DNA of 64,000 bases, taken from the NCBI RefSeq assembly GCF_022682495.2, contig NC_071392.1:70764097-70828096 (forward strand), read 5' to 3'. The notes under the pieces are model-generated. The model did no database searches and was not told the origin of the DNA. It saw only the letters and a list, made by a program, of their open reading frames with translations. Both the position numbers and the translations under genes were made by a program. The stretch comes from Desmodus rotundus (taxonomy: Eukaryota; Chordata; Mammalia; Chiroptera; Phyllostomidae). How positions within the stretch are numbered: position 1 is the stretch's first letter; each line of letters starts with the position of its first letter. Below are positions 34,440 through 47,605 of the stretch, piece after piece.

Positions 34440-34645
34440 AGGCTCCATCCTGGCTGCCCCCTCCCAAAAACAATGTCCAACCCTAGACAAATACTATAAA
34501 CTTTACTGTCAAACAGAGAAAACTCCCTGCAGGTTAGGTGGCAATATGTTGTATTCATTGCTGCATCCTGAGTAGCCAGACCAGTATGTCTAGCATATAA
34601 CACTGTTGGAAAAATATTTGTTGAATAAATGAAGGACTGATTTTT
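34440..34645 (+). repeat. L2 3' end, plus strand
   Basis: 'aaactccctgcaggttaggtgg' and the terminus 'aatatttgttgaataaatga' are L2 3' landmarks. Confidence 0.65.
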
Positions 34646-34798
34646 AACACTAAGTAAGAATGAATACATGTTTTAAAATATTTTTTCTTTAAAAATCAGG
34701 AGTTAAAAAATGTCAAAGAGCAAAGTTAATGATTGGGAATGAAAAAACAGATTTTTGTATGATAGCAAAATTTTTATTTTAGATCACTCTATACATAG

Positions 34799-34951
34799 AT
34801 GTGGTTTCTAAGCTTGGCGACACATTAGAATCACCTGCAGAGCTTTCAATGTCCTGATGCCCCAGAATTAGAGTATTTGGGGAGGGGCGGGCATCAGCAT
34901 TTGCCACAGCTCTCCAGGTGCTTCCAATGAGAGCCAAGCTTGAGAACCACT
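34799..34951 (+). mobile_element. MER5A-like hAT (Charlie) element
   Basis: 'ttagaatcacctgcagagct', 'ccccagaattagagtatttg', 'ctccaggtgcttccaatgag' and the terminal 'ttgagaaccact' follow MER5A. The left end 'gtggtttctaagc' matches the inverted terminus. Confidence 0.8.
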
Positions 34952-35109
34952 TCTCTCTAGAAATTATACCTAATGTTAGTATTTACATAGTAATTATTTG
35001 TCCTAAATGTTTCTTAGTAGGATCTCTGTTTCCTTCCTAATAAGCTAGTATAATATTTCTCATATGCTTTCCAACCACTCAGCACGCTAGCAGAGTACAC
35101 AGAAGGTAA

Positions 35110-35195
35110 AGAATGCAAAAAAAAAAAAAACAAGCAAAAACAACAACAAAAAACCCCAAAGCAAAAAAACAACCCAAAAAACCCCAAACCAAAAA
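35110..35195. repeat. A-rich low-complexity tract
   Basis: A run of 14 A followed by CAA and CCCAAA-type units. Confidence 0.85.
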
Positions 35196-35239
35196 TCCTA
35201 AAGTGATTAATACAAATAATAGTGCTGAAAAGTCAGCTG

Positions 35240-35710
35240 ACTCAAAGTAAATATACGAAGAGAGTTAGCTTTCAATGTGCCAGAAACCACCAATTGAACT
35301 ATTCTGAGGAGAAACAATTCCATTCATACGCATACACACAAGTTACAAAATACTGAGGAAGAAATAAGAAATCCTCAAGACAAATAAAAAATTATGATAC
35401 TTGAAGTTCCAAAGAAAAGTTTTGAATAAATTGAGACATAATCTCCCTGGGTGGGGAGATTAAATATTTTAGATATGTCAACTCTTCCCAAAGGAATCTA
35501 GCCTTAGCGTATTCACCGTCACAACTCCATTTTGACTAGCTGAGTCTAAAGGTCATCTGAAAGAGATAATGTGTGAAATAAAAATACTTTAAAAAAATTG
35601 TGAGGGAGGACTTGCCTCCTAAATACCACACCATTCTATGAAGCTGTGATAATTGAAATAATATAGTACTAGTGAAAGGAATAGATGGACGTACGAATGT
35701 GTTAGCACTG
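35240..35710 (+). repeat. L1 ORF2 fragment, plus strand
   Basis: 'attccattcatacgcatac', 'gaaatcctcaagacaaat', 'gatatgtcaactcttccc' and 'ctatgaagctgtgataattg' are conserved ORF2 stretches in the right order. Decayed. Confidence 0.7.
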
Positions 35711-36009
35711 CTGTTTTTGGTTGTGGGATTTAATTATCTGAACAAAACCCTCAAAAAATATTGCATGTGAATTGTGTACCAGTTCCCCTTCTTAGAGATT
35801 CACTTTTATAGGTTAAATGTTCTGAAAAATAAATGGTTTAACCTTGTTAAGTGGATACAGAAACAAATTTATTCAAATAGGAACGGGAAGTCCTGTTCCC
35901 TAGTCCTATTTTAGGAAGCAGTGGGACGGAGCCCCCAAACTGACGCATCACTCCTGGAGATTCATACCTGTGTGATATAGCTGTTATCAGCTACCGTCAT
36001 GCTTACTTT

Positions 36010-36135
36010 CTTCATAGAGTTTCCTCCAGTTTATTTTGTTATTTGCATCTATTTCACTAGTTTAAGTGTAAATTCCTCCAGGTTGCTGGTGCCTAGAGCA
36101 GTACCTGGCATGGCACATGCTTAGTAAATACTGCA
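36010..36135 (+). repeat. L2 3' end, plus strand
   Basis: 'aattcctccaggttgctggtg' followed by 'agtacctggcatggcacatg' and 'ttagtaaatact' is the L2 terminus. Confidence 0.6.
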
Positions 36136-36328
36136 TGTGTCAAATATTGCATTGGAAAGAATCCCACCTTCATCTACTTCTGTGGGTCCTACATTCTTGA
36201 CTTTGTAAGATGCTCTATAGCCAGTGATTAGGTTGACTATCATATCCCACCCAGAGCCCCCTTGAAAGAATTCAGTTGTGGGATTGGATAATTACCCAGA
36301 CATACCAAGGGGCATAAAAACACCTTAA

Positions 36329-36536
36329 GAAGCCCTGGCCAGTGTGGCTCAGTGGATTGAGCACCAGCCTGTGAATGAAAAAGCTGCAGATTAGATTCCA
36401 AATTGGGGCACATGCCTGGGTTTCAGGCCAGGTCCCCAGCAGGTGGTGAGGAAGAGGCAACCACACATTGATGTTTCTCTCCCTCTCTTTCTCCCTCCCT
36501 TCCCCTCTCTAAAAATGAATAAATAAAACCTTAAAA
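36329..36536 (+). mobile_element. VES SINE, plus strand, 13-bp TSD
   Basis: A complete copy from 'gccctggccagtgtggctca' to the (AATA)n/A-tail. AAAAACACCTTAA is duplicated at 36316-36328 and 36537-36549. Confidence 0.94.
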
Positions 36537-36549
36537 AAAAACACCTTAA

Positions 36550-39500
36550 CAAAACCTCAAAACTCAATTTGCTTTTAATACTTTTGATATTACAGCAAAC
36601 ATGAAGGAAATGTGAAAATTTGCCTTATTTGTATGGTAATTACATAATAGATCCAAATAAACAGCTAAGCCAAATATTCAGTAGAAATACCATTCTGCGA
36701 AATCCAGAGTATTTTGTCCTAATTCTGACACTACTCATCAGAGGCAAATCTGAGTCCAGCAGGAAGAGAAACTAGAAGAAATCACATTTTTCTAGTTTAC
36801 TAAAAAAATGACTCAGCTTACTTCTTATAATGAAATTGTTTTAACACACAAAAAATGGTAGGTCAAATTAGAAATGTTAAAAATAATGATCTGAATGCAG
36901 GCAGGAGCAGGATCTTTTAATGGTAGAAAAGTTGGATTTACACTGAAAATTTTCAGTTTTAGCATGGTAAGTTTTCTTCATCAAATTATATAATTTCTTC
37001 TGTAACATTTCATGTTAAAATGCTATTTCAAAATCAGATATTAGTTGATGGAATGTCATGCACTAGCAAATTCTAAAAATTAAAATACCGGGTATACATA
37101 AAAAGATCAATTCTTTTCAGAAAAAAATACTGAATTTTAAATAATTCAAATTTTACTTTGCTTGCTAGTTCTATCATGCAGTCATGATTACAATTATGTT
37201 TAACTTATTTAAATAAGATATTAAAAATAGTTAAAGTCTCCTTGCTTTGCTTTATCAATCTGGGATATATAACAGACCAGAAAAAAAAAGTTTCTCAAAG
37301 TACTTTGATCCATTAACGTAAAACCATTTTCTTTTTCAAACTCGCGTATATGTGAGTGTGTGTGTGTGTGATCTGTGACTCTTTTCTCCATCGCCTACTT
37401 ATGTCTTTATCTGTCTTACCAATTTCTGGCCTCTTTTCTACTTATTTGTTGTGTAAACAATAATAAACTTCTTAAGGACCAGAACTGCATGTCCCACCCA
37501 TCTCGGCACACACTCCTTGAAATGGTGTAGCATCCCATTCTGTGTATGCTAAGGTGTCTGCACGCATAGAATGGACAACCAAATAGGATAGTTAATTTAG
37601 TATCCATTTTACGTCCCAGAAGAATGATATTATTAAGTTCTGTGTCTGTATAGTGATTAGTTTTTCAAGGAATTTTCGTAATTATGCTTCTTTTACTGTC
37701 CTAGCAATGTGAAATAAAGAGAGCGCATTATTTCACAGGAGAAGCTGAGGCACAGATATGTAAATGATTTGCTTTAATTCACAAAGATATGGAGAGATCT
37801 GAGGTGAAAATACAGATTCTCTGCTTTCTTCTTTTAATCCAGGGTCCTTTTTCTTAGAAGCACTTGAGATATTTCTCACAGTAGTGAAAATTAAAAACTT
37901 TGTTCCAAAAAAAAGAAAAAAGAAAGGTTAACCATTCTTAAAATTCACTATGACTCAGCTTTAACTGAGTTCACCTCTAGTTAGAGTAGACGGGAAACAA
38001 CTGCTAACCAATATGAACCAGTGTTTAGCAAAATACTTGGCACATATTTGATGTGTGCTTTCTGCATGGCAAGCACGTTCCCAGACACTGGTGCTGAAGT
38101 GGTTAACGAACGTAGCTGCCAGCACAGAATCCTCCCAACTCTACGCTCATCGCTGGTTTAGTGTGCTATCCACGGGGCTACCTTACTAAAAACCACCCTC
38201 TCCACTCTCTCTGCCCTCTCGCCACCTGCCTTTGTGCTGCTTCATGGAAACAATGGCCGGAGCGATGTCAACAGTGTGATGTGAACAAAGGCTCTTCCAG
38301 GGGCTGTGGCGTCTGCTATCCTGATGGAGGGCAGCGCTGATACATTTGACTCAGCTTCAGCTGTGTAGTTTTCAGTCTGGGAAGAAAAAGAAAACTGAAA
38401 AGCACAGCAAAAGTAAACACTTATCAAAGTACTAGGAGGCATACTAGAAATAAAGGATTCCTTCTCTTTACTCACATTTTTCTACTCTGTTTTATAGACA
38501 ACTGAAATAAAATGTGCACTTTTTATCACACTCCCTAACACCAAAATAATGAACAAGTGCAGCAAAGGAGGAAAGAGGAGAAAATCTGAGATTTATTGAA
38601 GATGAAGCCAAGTGAGATGTACATAGGTATTGCTTACACAACAAGTCATAGGGCAGAACAAAGTATGATTCTCCAAGGTATCAGAACGACACCGTTTTGC
38701 CCAGAAGGCAAAGATAAGGCTTTAATAAAGAATGGGCTGGATCACAGAGGAATGTGATAAACCATTTTGTGGTGAGGTTTTAGGAGCTGTAGCTCACAGC
38801 AAGAGCTGTATTTGTATTTATAGCCAAAGGCCTGCAAGCCCCACACATTTTCAGGAACAGAGTACCTGTGGGCAACTGACGTGTGCGGTAGCAGCAGGTG
38901 CCTTAAAACATGCAGGCCACTGTGCCCATTGCTCCCTGGAAGTTCAGGTACAATGCTACCCAAGTGTCTCTTCCCCAAAGTCAAAATGAGTGGTTCCAGG
39001 GATAGTGCCTCTAACACTGCACTCCAGTCATTTCAATCCAAGATTCCTCATATCTGTTGCCATAATTATCACCTTGAAACAGGACATGCATTTCTTGCTA
39101 TATATAGATAGAAGTGACACGTATTTGGATGCCAGTTTCATATGTACCTTCCTCAGGACAACAGTCATATTCTGTAGTCCTTCGCAGCTCATTCACACGC
39201 CTCCCGGAGACTTACCCTCACCAGAGGGTACCAAGCAAACCCGAGGCACAGTGCTCAAAAATCTGATATACTTTGTTTTCATTTTGAGAAAACAAGAAAA
39301 GCCAACTTCCAAAACAGGCAGATGTGGAAGTGATTATTAGCATTATGAACAGATATTCTTTTAAATATTTGAATTACTCAAAGCATGCTTTATTGTGTGT
39401 ATAGATGGTTAAACTACTTGAGGAATAGACTTCATAAAGATGGTGGGTGCGATGGCCATTGTATTACTGTTATTTTCATTGTTATGGTTATTATTATTAT

Positions 39501-40139
39501 TGTCTCCATCACTCTCAGAAAACTTAAATGACAAATCTCAGGTGACAGAGATAGTAAGTGGTAAGACGAGACTTGCTCATGTGTCTGTGTCATCAGTAAC
39601 ATATTTTCATTTATTTACTGCACAGCCTTTCTTTTGTGTGTCTTATCATTTTAAATATTTTATGATATAAATATATGTATAATGATTATTCTATAAGTGG
39701 ATAAAAGAGGCATAAATTGATTGGTATAAGAGCAGAAATGTCCCTGAAATGTCCCAAACCACATTTCAAAATGTTGGGTATAGATTTTCCTGTAAATTGC
39801 ATTGTACTCAAAACCTTCATATGAAAATTTAATATTGTAAGTTTTCAAAACTATTGTATAAAAATTAAAGAATTTCACAATGCTGGTTGCTTTTGTAAGA
39901 ATTCTTTACTTAAAAACCCCAAATTAGATTAATAATTATAAAACATGCACAATCTTCCAACCTTCCAGCTTGACTCAATAGTGGCATAAATACAAAATAT
40001 TTGAGGTATGCTCCAAGGAGGACTGAAATACAACATGTTTTATTACAAGGAAGAGTTAGGTCTTCTGATTAAGGTTTTCCAATTTTTGACATAAAACTGG
40101 TAAATTTACTACCTTCCATATATTTATTTATTAACACCA
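36550..40139. other. Mostly unique stretch, no gene identified
   Basis: 3.6 kb, AT-rich at the left, with a short TG run (37350-37371) and a reverse MIR-like segment (about 37650-37805, 'gagaagctgaggcacagat'). The paired open frames at 38732-39340 have no protein-family features. Confidence 0.45.
37650..37805 (-). repeat. MIR-like SINE, minus strand
   Basis: 'tttcacaggagaagctgagg' and 'cacagatatgtaaatgattt' are the reverse MIR core with several changes. Confidence 0.5.
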
Positions 40140-40149
40140 AGTAAAAAAA

Positions 40150-40320
40150 GTGGATCAGAGAGATAAGAACAGTGTGGTGATGGCTGGGGAGAGGGAGGTG
40201 TAAGGGAACTAAAATGTAATGTAAAAAATACAATAAAGATACAAAACATATGATTTAACTTATATGTGGAATCCAAAGATCAAAAAAGAAAAATAAAATA
40301 AATAACAAGCCCAAAACAAA
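40150..40320 (+). repeat. L1 3' UTR fragment
   Basis: 'atgatttaacttatatgtgg' with 'aatccaaagatcaaaaaag' is an L1 3' UTR landmark. The preceding 'agtgtggtgatggctgggga' also resembles L1 3' UTR but is out of order, suggesting rearrangement. Confidence 0.5.
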
Positions 40321-42255
40321 GCACACAGTGCTCCTCCAAGCCTAGGGAGTAGAAAGCTTCAGGAAAAAGAAAGGGATGAATGGCGGTGAATCCAAGACAG
40401 GGCCTGAAAAATCACAAATGAAGAGTGTCGATCCTCCCGAGACACTGGGAGGTCACTGAGTCCCCTAGGAAGAGCTGTTTCCGTGGAGTGCGGGGGAGAG
40501 AAGCCAGCCGGCTCTGCGAATGCTGACAGCAGCCTGAGTTAATCTGAGGATTGCCACGTGGAAACGCATTTAAGAGAGATTATTTTCATTAGAATATTGG
40601 TTAAGATACTGAACTTTACTGTTTTTTTAAATAGAAACAAATGATTCTCCCCAATTTAAATCCTGATTTTATGTTTGCTTCACATCTGCTACTCACTGTT
40701 TTGACTATTCATGTTCTATGAGGTACTCTAAAGATTCTCCATCAGATTAGATGCCGCTGACTGTCTTACTTGTCTCTCAGATCAGCAGCTATTACCTGCA
40801 AGTCAAAGGAAAGACAGTAAATTTGTATGACAATAACATTATACTTAATGAGATTGACAGGAGTCTAAAAGATAAGAATGAGAAATAGTGTGTTAAGATT
40901 GATGAAGAGTGGATTTGGATCTACAGGTACACAGACTCATGGATTTAATGTCTCTCGAACAACTAATTTAAAAATATGGTTTAATTCCATTTACATGGTC
41001 TTGCTTTGTTCCTTCAGCAGGAACCCTCATTGCAGCTGGGTTGGCAGATCATTTGTTTTCATGAGACCTCTTTGAACCAATCAGGACACAGCTAATCTTA
41101 TTATACCTCTGCGGGTTTGTGTTTCTTTTGATGAGAGTCTGGAGAAGTCATGGGGTAATGCTTCACTGTGTGCCAGGAACCACTTATGTTTCAGTTGTAC
41201 AAGGTCAGATCTTAATTTAACCACCAACTGGGAACTTAATTTTAGATACACAGAGGAACACATTGGCTCATAGGCACTTCCTCTGGTTTAGGAAGGCAAG
41301 GCCCTGAATAAGAATGACAAGACGATCATTCCAAAAGGTGAGATTATGAAATATTTGATCTGTACCTCACCAAGTAGCTTATTAAGTAGTTTAGTATTAA
41401 AAATATTTTAAACAGATGGAAATACGTATTGTGGTAGCTTCTCATTACTATCTTTCCAGTTGACCACCTGTGGGTTTGCCTGTCTAGGGCCTTTTAAATT
41501 ACAAAATAAAACCAGAGGTTTTTTTGTTTGTTGTTTTTGTTTGTTTGTTTTTATTTATAGAATATTAACTCAATTACATAATTATTGATCATAATAAAAA
41601 TACTATAAAGAGAAAAGCAGATCAAAAATAAATAGGCTCATAGGAAGTTTCAGTACACACAGTATGGAATCCCAGAAGGGTCTTATCTAGACCTGGTTTC
41701 TGAAAAAAAAGAGTTAATGATTTTCATCAATAATTAAAATAAATCTCTATTAAAAGATGGCTGCTTTATATTGATAAAAAAATCCTTAAATTCTTTTAAA
41801 TCAGTAGAAGAAAAGGAACTCAATAGAATTGGAAATTTGCTTTTGCAAATTAAATAATAAAGTCTGGAGGCTGGAAAGTCCTTAGAATGTGTCTGATACC
41901 ATCACCCATCTGGTTCGTAAATAAACAAATAACTGCTAAGAAAGACTCTATGTCTAAAATGAAATGATTTCTATGAAATAGCAGTGATGTGGATGGGAAG
42001 TTCTGATACTGCTTTGTGTTGAGAACATTATTGCCATAAAATATAATTTTAAACTTCTGTTGTTTTTATGGGAATACCTCAAAAGAAAATTTACCTAAAA
42101 TATTTATATTTCTACCGGGGTTATTTGATAGGTTTTTGGTTATTTGCTCAACCCTTTTAGAAAACTTTTCTGAGGCTTATGAATGTTAAGATTATAAAAT
42201 AAGACCCTCTTTTCATTAATTCCACGAGAGTGGAGGAGTTGTCAGGGTATACTGT
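40321..42255. other. No gene identified
   Basis: Unique-looking apart from a (TTTG)n run at about 41519-41555. Short open frames only. Confidence 0.45.
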
Positions 42256-42261
42256 AGCCGT

Positions 42262-42445
42262 TAACCTGTGTGGCACGCGTGTCAAACGACTGGGTTTACA
42301 CAAATTACCTAACCAGTCTGTGCTCGCTCAGTTTTCTCGTCTGTAAATTGGGAGGAAACGTGGTGTTGTAGAAATTAAATAACATAATTTAATGTATTTA
42401 ACATAATGCATGTCACAGGTAAGCTCTCAATAGATGATTTTTATA
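42262..42445 (+). repeat. MIR SINE, plus strand
   Basis: 'gactgggtttacacaaatta', 'cagttttctcgtctgtaaat' and 'gtagaaattaaataacataa' are MIR landmarks in order. Confidence 0.75.
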
Positions 42446-42742
42446 ATAATTGTTAAGGACCTGCTGTGTGCTTGATTCTACAAAAACTCAGAAGGAAGGG
42501 GAAGGAAGAGATTAAGATTGTTTCTGGGAAAAGTCTAGAATGTGTTATTTAAAGGCAGCACACTCTCTGAGTGCATGGATCCCACTGTCTGGTGTCTAAC
42601 CCAGTGACTGGAACATAGCAAGTATGGAATACCTATTTTTGCATGAGCAGGTAGGACGTTCTGAAAATCCTTAGGAAAAAAGTGATAATTGCTGAGGGCC
42701 TCTGTCCTTTGCCAGTTTCTGTTCTACATTTATCATTATGAT

Positions 42743-42978
42743 TTTTCAAAGATTTTATTTATTTACTTTCAGAGAAAGGGGAAGGGAGGACAAAGAAAGA
42801 CAAATATCAATGTGTGAGAGAAACATCAATTGGTTGTGAATGGACTGGTTGTCTCTCACACGTGCCCCAACCAGGCAGGCCAGCAACCCAGCCATGTGTC
42901 CTGACCAGGAATCGCGCTGGCAACCTTTCACTTTGTGGGATGACACTCAACCAACTGAGCCACACTGGTCACGACACA
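42743..42978 (-). mobile_element. VES SINE, minus strand
   Basis: 'caaagattttatttatttac' at the left, 'gagagaaacatcaattggtt', then 'ctttgtgggatgacactcaa' and the head 'ctgagccacactggtcacga' at the right. The flanks 'tatcattatgatt' and 'acattatcattatt' may be an imperfect TSD. Confidence 0.88.
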
Positions 42979-43095
42979 ACATTATCATTATTAATGGACC
43001 AGATAGACACAGAGGAAACACGCAAATATATTTGCAGATAGAACAAAACTTGGAGGGATACAAAATGTATTAGATGCAATAAAGGTCAAATCTAT

Positions 43096-43131
43096 AAGTA
43101 AGTAAGTAAGTAAATAAATAAATAAATAAAA
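43096..43131 (+). repeat. (TAAG)n(TAAA)n microsatellite
   Basis: Four TAAG units followed by several TAAA units. Confidence 0.9.
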
Positions 43132-43483
43132 TGGAATAGAATTAAATAGAGTTCTGCACAGAATTGCACAGCTATAATGTGGGTAAAATATGACTTGTAG
43201 AATTTGGGGCAACAGGGAATGAATCAAGTGTGTGACATGAGAGCCCCCCAATTCATCTTAGCTTGGGCTACATTAATATGAGGGGGGATCCCCCCAAAAT
43301 GGAATTATCTTCTGGAGGGCAGGCCCCTTGTAGTACAGGATTCCCCCACTAGGTGAGTGTTCTAGGAACCCATCTGTATCAGCTGGTATTGTGTACCAGC
43401 TGGTATTGTTGGGAGAAGCTGTGTATGATTTCAGTGAAGTTTTTTGGAAGACTCAGCAGTCTGCCCATTGTATGATGGGTGAT

Positions 43484-43785
43484 TTACAAGCACACCTGCC
43501 CACACCTCCCTGAGTGTTCAGCAGTTTTTGGCCAAAAACAGCATGATCCCCATGCTCCACACTCCCTATTCACTTGATCTCACCCCAAGTGAATTCTTTT
43601 GTTTCCCCGGATAAAAAATGTCCTCAAAGGGAAATGTTTTGTCAATGTGGAAGACATGAAACAAAAAACTGCAGAAGCAAAAAGACATCAAAATCGACAA
43701 GTTCATAAACTGTTTTGAGCAGTGGAGAAAATGTCTCGGTACGTGTATTGCCTCAAATGGAGAGTGCTTGGAAGATGACTGAAGT
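43484..43785 (+). pseudogene. Mariner transposase C-terminal remnant
   Basis: One frame reads STPAHTSLSVQQFLAK and then YSLDLTPSEFFCFP, the end of a mariner transposase catalytic core (usual form YSPDLAPCDFFLFP). A shifted frame continues as KGNVLSM, then IDKFINCFEQW and CIASNGECLED near the C-terminus. In the core motif, usual P/A/C/D positions have become L/T/S/E, so the last catalytic aspartate is replaced by glutamate here. Frameshifts and stops show it is dead. The 5' part, from about 43262, may belong to the same element, but no inverted terminal repeats were found. Confidence 0.75.
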
Positions 43786-43829
43786 TTAAACATGTAAGAA
43801 AATATACACAATTTTTCCACAAATAAATT

Positions 43830-45495
43830 CCTTTTTTTTTTTTAGTCTCCTCTTATAGATCCTGGGGAAAGGAAGATAGTTACACCTGCTTATTGATATG
43901 TTTATTTGACCGCAGCTGCCTGCAGAGCCCATGGTCCAGAGCCTCTCTTGGAAAGAGATGGGTGTTGAACAAGTGTGTTTACAGGAAAGCAGTGGAGATG
44001 GTGGAGGGAGGTAACCCACGTCTTAGGAAGGGCAGTTTCCCACCTTGGGAGGAGAACACTCGGTGGAGACCTGACAACCTTCTTGGGAGATATTTGAAGG
44101 GCAGTCACGTGGCAGAGGAACATTTTTCTCAGGGTAGCTCTGAGGAATAAAACTAGGATCACAGAAAAGTGATTTGAGGAGATGGACTCAACTTAAATGT
44201 TTTTCCTAACTGTCATAGTTGGCCCAAGATAAAGGGCAGTGTGGTGATAGAGTAAGCTTCTTGTCACTTTGTGGTGTTCAGGCTGAGACTGGAAAATTAC
44301 TCGTTGGGCATGTGTTAAGTGGAATTTACTGCTGGGGCCACCTAATGGACTTTAACTGTGAAGTCTGGTGATTCTAAAGAAAAGGAAGGAGAGGGAGATT
44401 ATGAGTGTGTCAGAGTGCTTGCTCAAGGGGGAGGAATGGAGCTAAAACTGGCCCAAAAGATTTAAAATTCTATCTCACCATTCCAGAGGAGTTCAGTTAC
44501 AGAATATTAACTGATAATGTTTGTTGACCACTTGTAACACATCAGACACAGCTATTGAGGCAGCTAATGTAGGTGGGCAGGATTTGAATGAAGAATAAAC
44601 TACCACAGACAGTTGTCTCCACCAGAAAGAAATCAATGTCCTGGACAAGAATTCAAAATAAATATGAAGAAATGCAAAGGCTCATCGTTTTTTGAGTGAG
44701 TTTCAAACGAAAAGATTTGACTGGAGCACCAGTCAGGACCTTCTGCCATGTCAAACAGAATATACCATTCAGTGGAACAAATATTTACAGAGAAGGAATA
44801 TATACATGTAGATGAATATATGTATGTACATATACAAATAGGTATACATATATACATATACAATACTTTTTATTAAGGTCTAGAGATAATTAATTTTGTT
44901 ATTGTGGCTAATGAATGTAGCCAAAACATTTTCACTTACGCCACAACTCAGTTGTACAAGCCAAATTTAGCTATTTTATGGTCTGTACCTGGCCTCGCCT
45001 TCCTCTGGAGCTGCCACTCACTAATTAGTGGAAAATAAATGATTGGTTTCATGCAAGCAGACACAATAACTTAGATAATGAAGCCACGGCTTGGATGACT
45101 CAGGGTAAATGGATTCGTCTTTCAGATTTCTGCTCTTCCCTGCTCCAAGAAACTCCCTCCACCAGGTTTCACCTGCTTGACTAGAAATGTGGGAAATTTT
45201 TACTCTTCTCACAGTCATCAAGGTCTCTGGCTTGTCTAGAAGTACCTATCTCACCACCTATGAGGCTCAGCCTGTGAGCCAGATGCCAGGCCAGTTTTCT
45301 GGAAGGTTTTGTAAGCTTTGGCTCCATGAAGTCAATCTTAGTCCCTTCAAAGAGGCTGGTCATGCCTGATTAAATGAACATCATTCTCTTACACAAAGCT
45401 TTATCCATGACATCAAATATTCTTAAAGGATATGAATTTTAATAACTATTATAGTTTTCTATTGTTTCAATAAATCTTATAGAAACAAATCTTAT
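43830..45495. other. No gene identified
   Basis: Unique-looking, with an AT/TATG-rich stretch at about 44800-44865. None of the short open frames shows a family feature. Confidence 0.45.
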
Positions 45496-45499
45496 AGAA

Positions 45500-45665
45500 A
45501 TTCCCTCTCATTGGACATTTTATATTGTTTCTAATGCATTGTCATTTTAAATATGGCTGAGATGAATATTTTCACAAACAAATTTCTTTCCATATCTCTG
45601 ATTACTTTATAAGATTCTTAGATTTAGAATTACAGACAAAGGGTATGGCTTTTTAGAAATCACAT
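45500..45665 (-). repeat. Old L1 3' fragment, minus strand
   Basis: 'attggacattttatattgttt', 'tttaaatatggctgagatgaa' and 'aattacagacaaagggtatgg' match the reverse of an old L1 3' region. Weak. Confidence 0.45.
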
Positions 45666-46269
45666 TATCACCTAGCTTGTGATAAGGGCACATTTATTAA
45701 TAATTTGCCTCTTCATGGGTCATCCTTGCTCTATTCTTTTCTATTCTACATTGACATTCCTCAAGAAATCTACATACTTGTGAACCTAAAATTCCTTTTC
45801 TTTCCATGTGTCTTTTTCAAAAGATAGTATGCATCTTTCTATATCTCTGTCATAATTGAATTTGACTTGGAAATCAATAGTGGAGACTAAAAATGTCTAA
45901 TTTGGTAATATGAAACTAGATATAAGCAAAACTGGTAAGACAATTTTTATCAGTAGCATATTTACATAGAAATTAAGCCTTAATTAATGCAGTCCCAAAA
46001 TTGGAAATGAACTTGGCCAAAACATATGTATGACATAGAAAGAAAACACAAGGTTAACCTACTCTTTTGCTAATTTTTACAGTAGTGTATATGTGATCAT
46101 CCACTTTTTCATTCATTCAGCAAATACTTAGTGAATTCCTATCACATACCAGATGTGGTATCTGGTATGTGATATGAATTCTGGAGACCAATATGTCCAT
46201 TTTGCCTGTTTATATCATTTGTAAAATGTTGAGCTGTATCACTTTGAGGCAATATAAGAGTAGCATTAA

Positions 46270-46312
46270 TTTTCTGGACTAAGATTGTGTGTGTGTGTGT
46301 GTGTGTGTGTTA
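46270..46312 (+). repeat. (TG)n microsatellite
   Basis: About twelve TG units at 46286-46310. Confidence 0.95.
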
Positions 46313-46404
46313 GCAGAGCAAGTGATTCTCTCAAAGATGCTGTTTGAACTTGTCTAGTTATCTCTGTTATCCACAGAATTTCTCTCTAATAGAAAAAGCA
46401 AATA

Positions 46405-46750
46405 CAATCAGTCTGTTCTCTGTGTCTATGAGTTTGTCTCAATTTTGTATATTGGTTTAGTTTGTTCTTTACACTGATGGTTGCTAGAGAGGTGCTTGAG
46501 GGGCTGGGTGGAAAAGGGGAAAGGATTAAGAAGTACACACTGGTAGTTACAAAACAGTCATGGATGTAAAGTACAGCATAGGGAATATAATCAATAATAT
46601 TACAATAACTATATATGGTGCTAAGTGGGTATTTGAAATATCAGAGAGAGCACTTTGTAAAGTATATGATTATCTAACCACTAATCTGTACACCTAAAAC
46701 TAAGACAAAGTAATGTTGAATGTAAACTGTAATTGAAAAATACAAAAAAA
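46405..46750. repeat. L1 3' end with short inverted 5' part
   Basis: 46405-46465 is reverse-oriented L1 3' UTR ('ctctgtgtctatgagtttgt'). From about 46470 the L1 3' UTR continues forward ('ctgatggttgctagagaggt', 'gtacagcatagggaatataa') to an A-tail at 46740-46751. The two parts are adjacent in L1, which fits a twin-primed insertion. Confidence 0.7.
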
Positions 46751-47242
46751 AATTTCACCTGGGGTTGCGGGGAGGAAGAAAAGGCAAATACCGTGAAGAA
46801 GGAGTTGCTGTAACTTATGACTTGTAAATAAAAGTGACCTGCGTCTTGGGGTGGAACCCAGTTCTGACAGAGTTTTGCCTCTCCTCCAAATCTCTGGGGG
46901 ACTCGTTGACTCTTGCTGAAATCAGCCTAATGAAGTCATTTATCTGATTTGCCACTGTGCTACAAGATTCTGAGAAAATGAAAGTGTGTAGCCACCAAAG
47001 TTATAAGCTTACACATATGAATGGTCAAAATGCAGAAAATGAGAATACACATTGTTTTGTATATAACTATTTCCTTAACAAAACCAAAAAATTAAAGTGC
47101 CTTGTAATTATTGCCGCTCCTCTGATAGGACAGATCCTGATGACCCTCTCTGGGACCTCCAACAAAGGGACTCATCACTCGAGAACAATTGCAGTTTCAA
47201 GGTAAAAGAAAATTGAAAATTTCCTCGGGGTTTGGATATGGG

Positions 47243-47595
47243 CTGGCCTTGTATAAAATTGAGAACAGAACCAAATTTTACTGTATTGCTCTTTTCTTAT
47301 CCTTATCATCTCCCACTAGACTCAGGCTTAGACCCTCTGCCATCATCCCCACCCCACGTAGCTATTCCAACAGATGCTGATTCCACACTGGGGACCTGTC
47401 TGGTGCTCGTGGCATAGAGGGAGGTTAAGATTATTATAGGAAATGGAGAAGCCAAAGAACTTATATGTACGACCCATGCACATGAACTAAGGGGGGGAAT
47501 GCTGGTGGGAGGGGGTGCAGCGTGGAGGGGAATAAAGGGAAGAAAAAAACGGGACAACTGTAATAGCATAATCAATAAAACACACTTAAAAAAAG
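47243..47595 (+). mobile_element. HAL1 3' end fragment, plus strand
   Basis: From about 47400 it matches the 3' UTR of the HAL1 element at 49274-51153 read in reverse ('atggagaagccaaagaactt', 'aatagcataatcaataaaa'). GGATATGGG at 47234-47242 and 47596-47604 is a likely TSD; if so 47243-47400 belongs to the insertion too, but I do not recognise it. Confidence 0.65.
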
Positions 47596-47605
47596 GGATA
47601 TGGGA

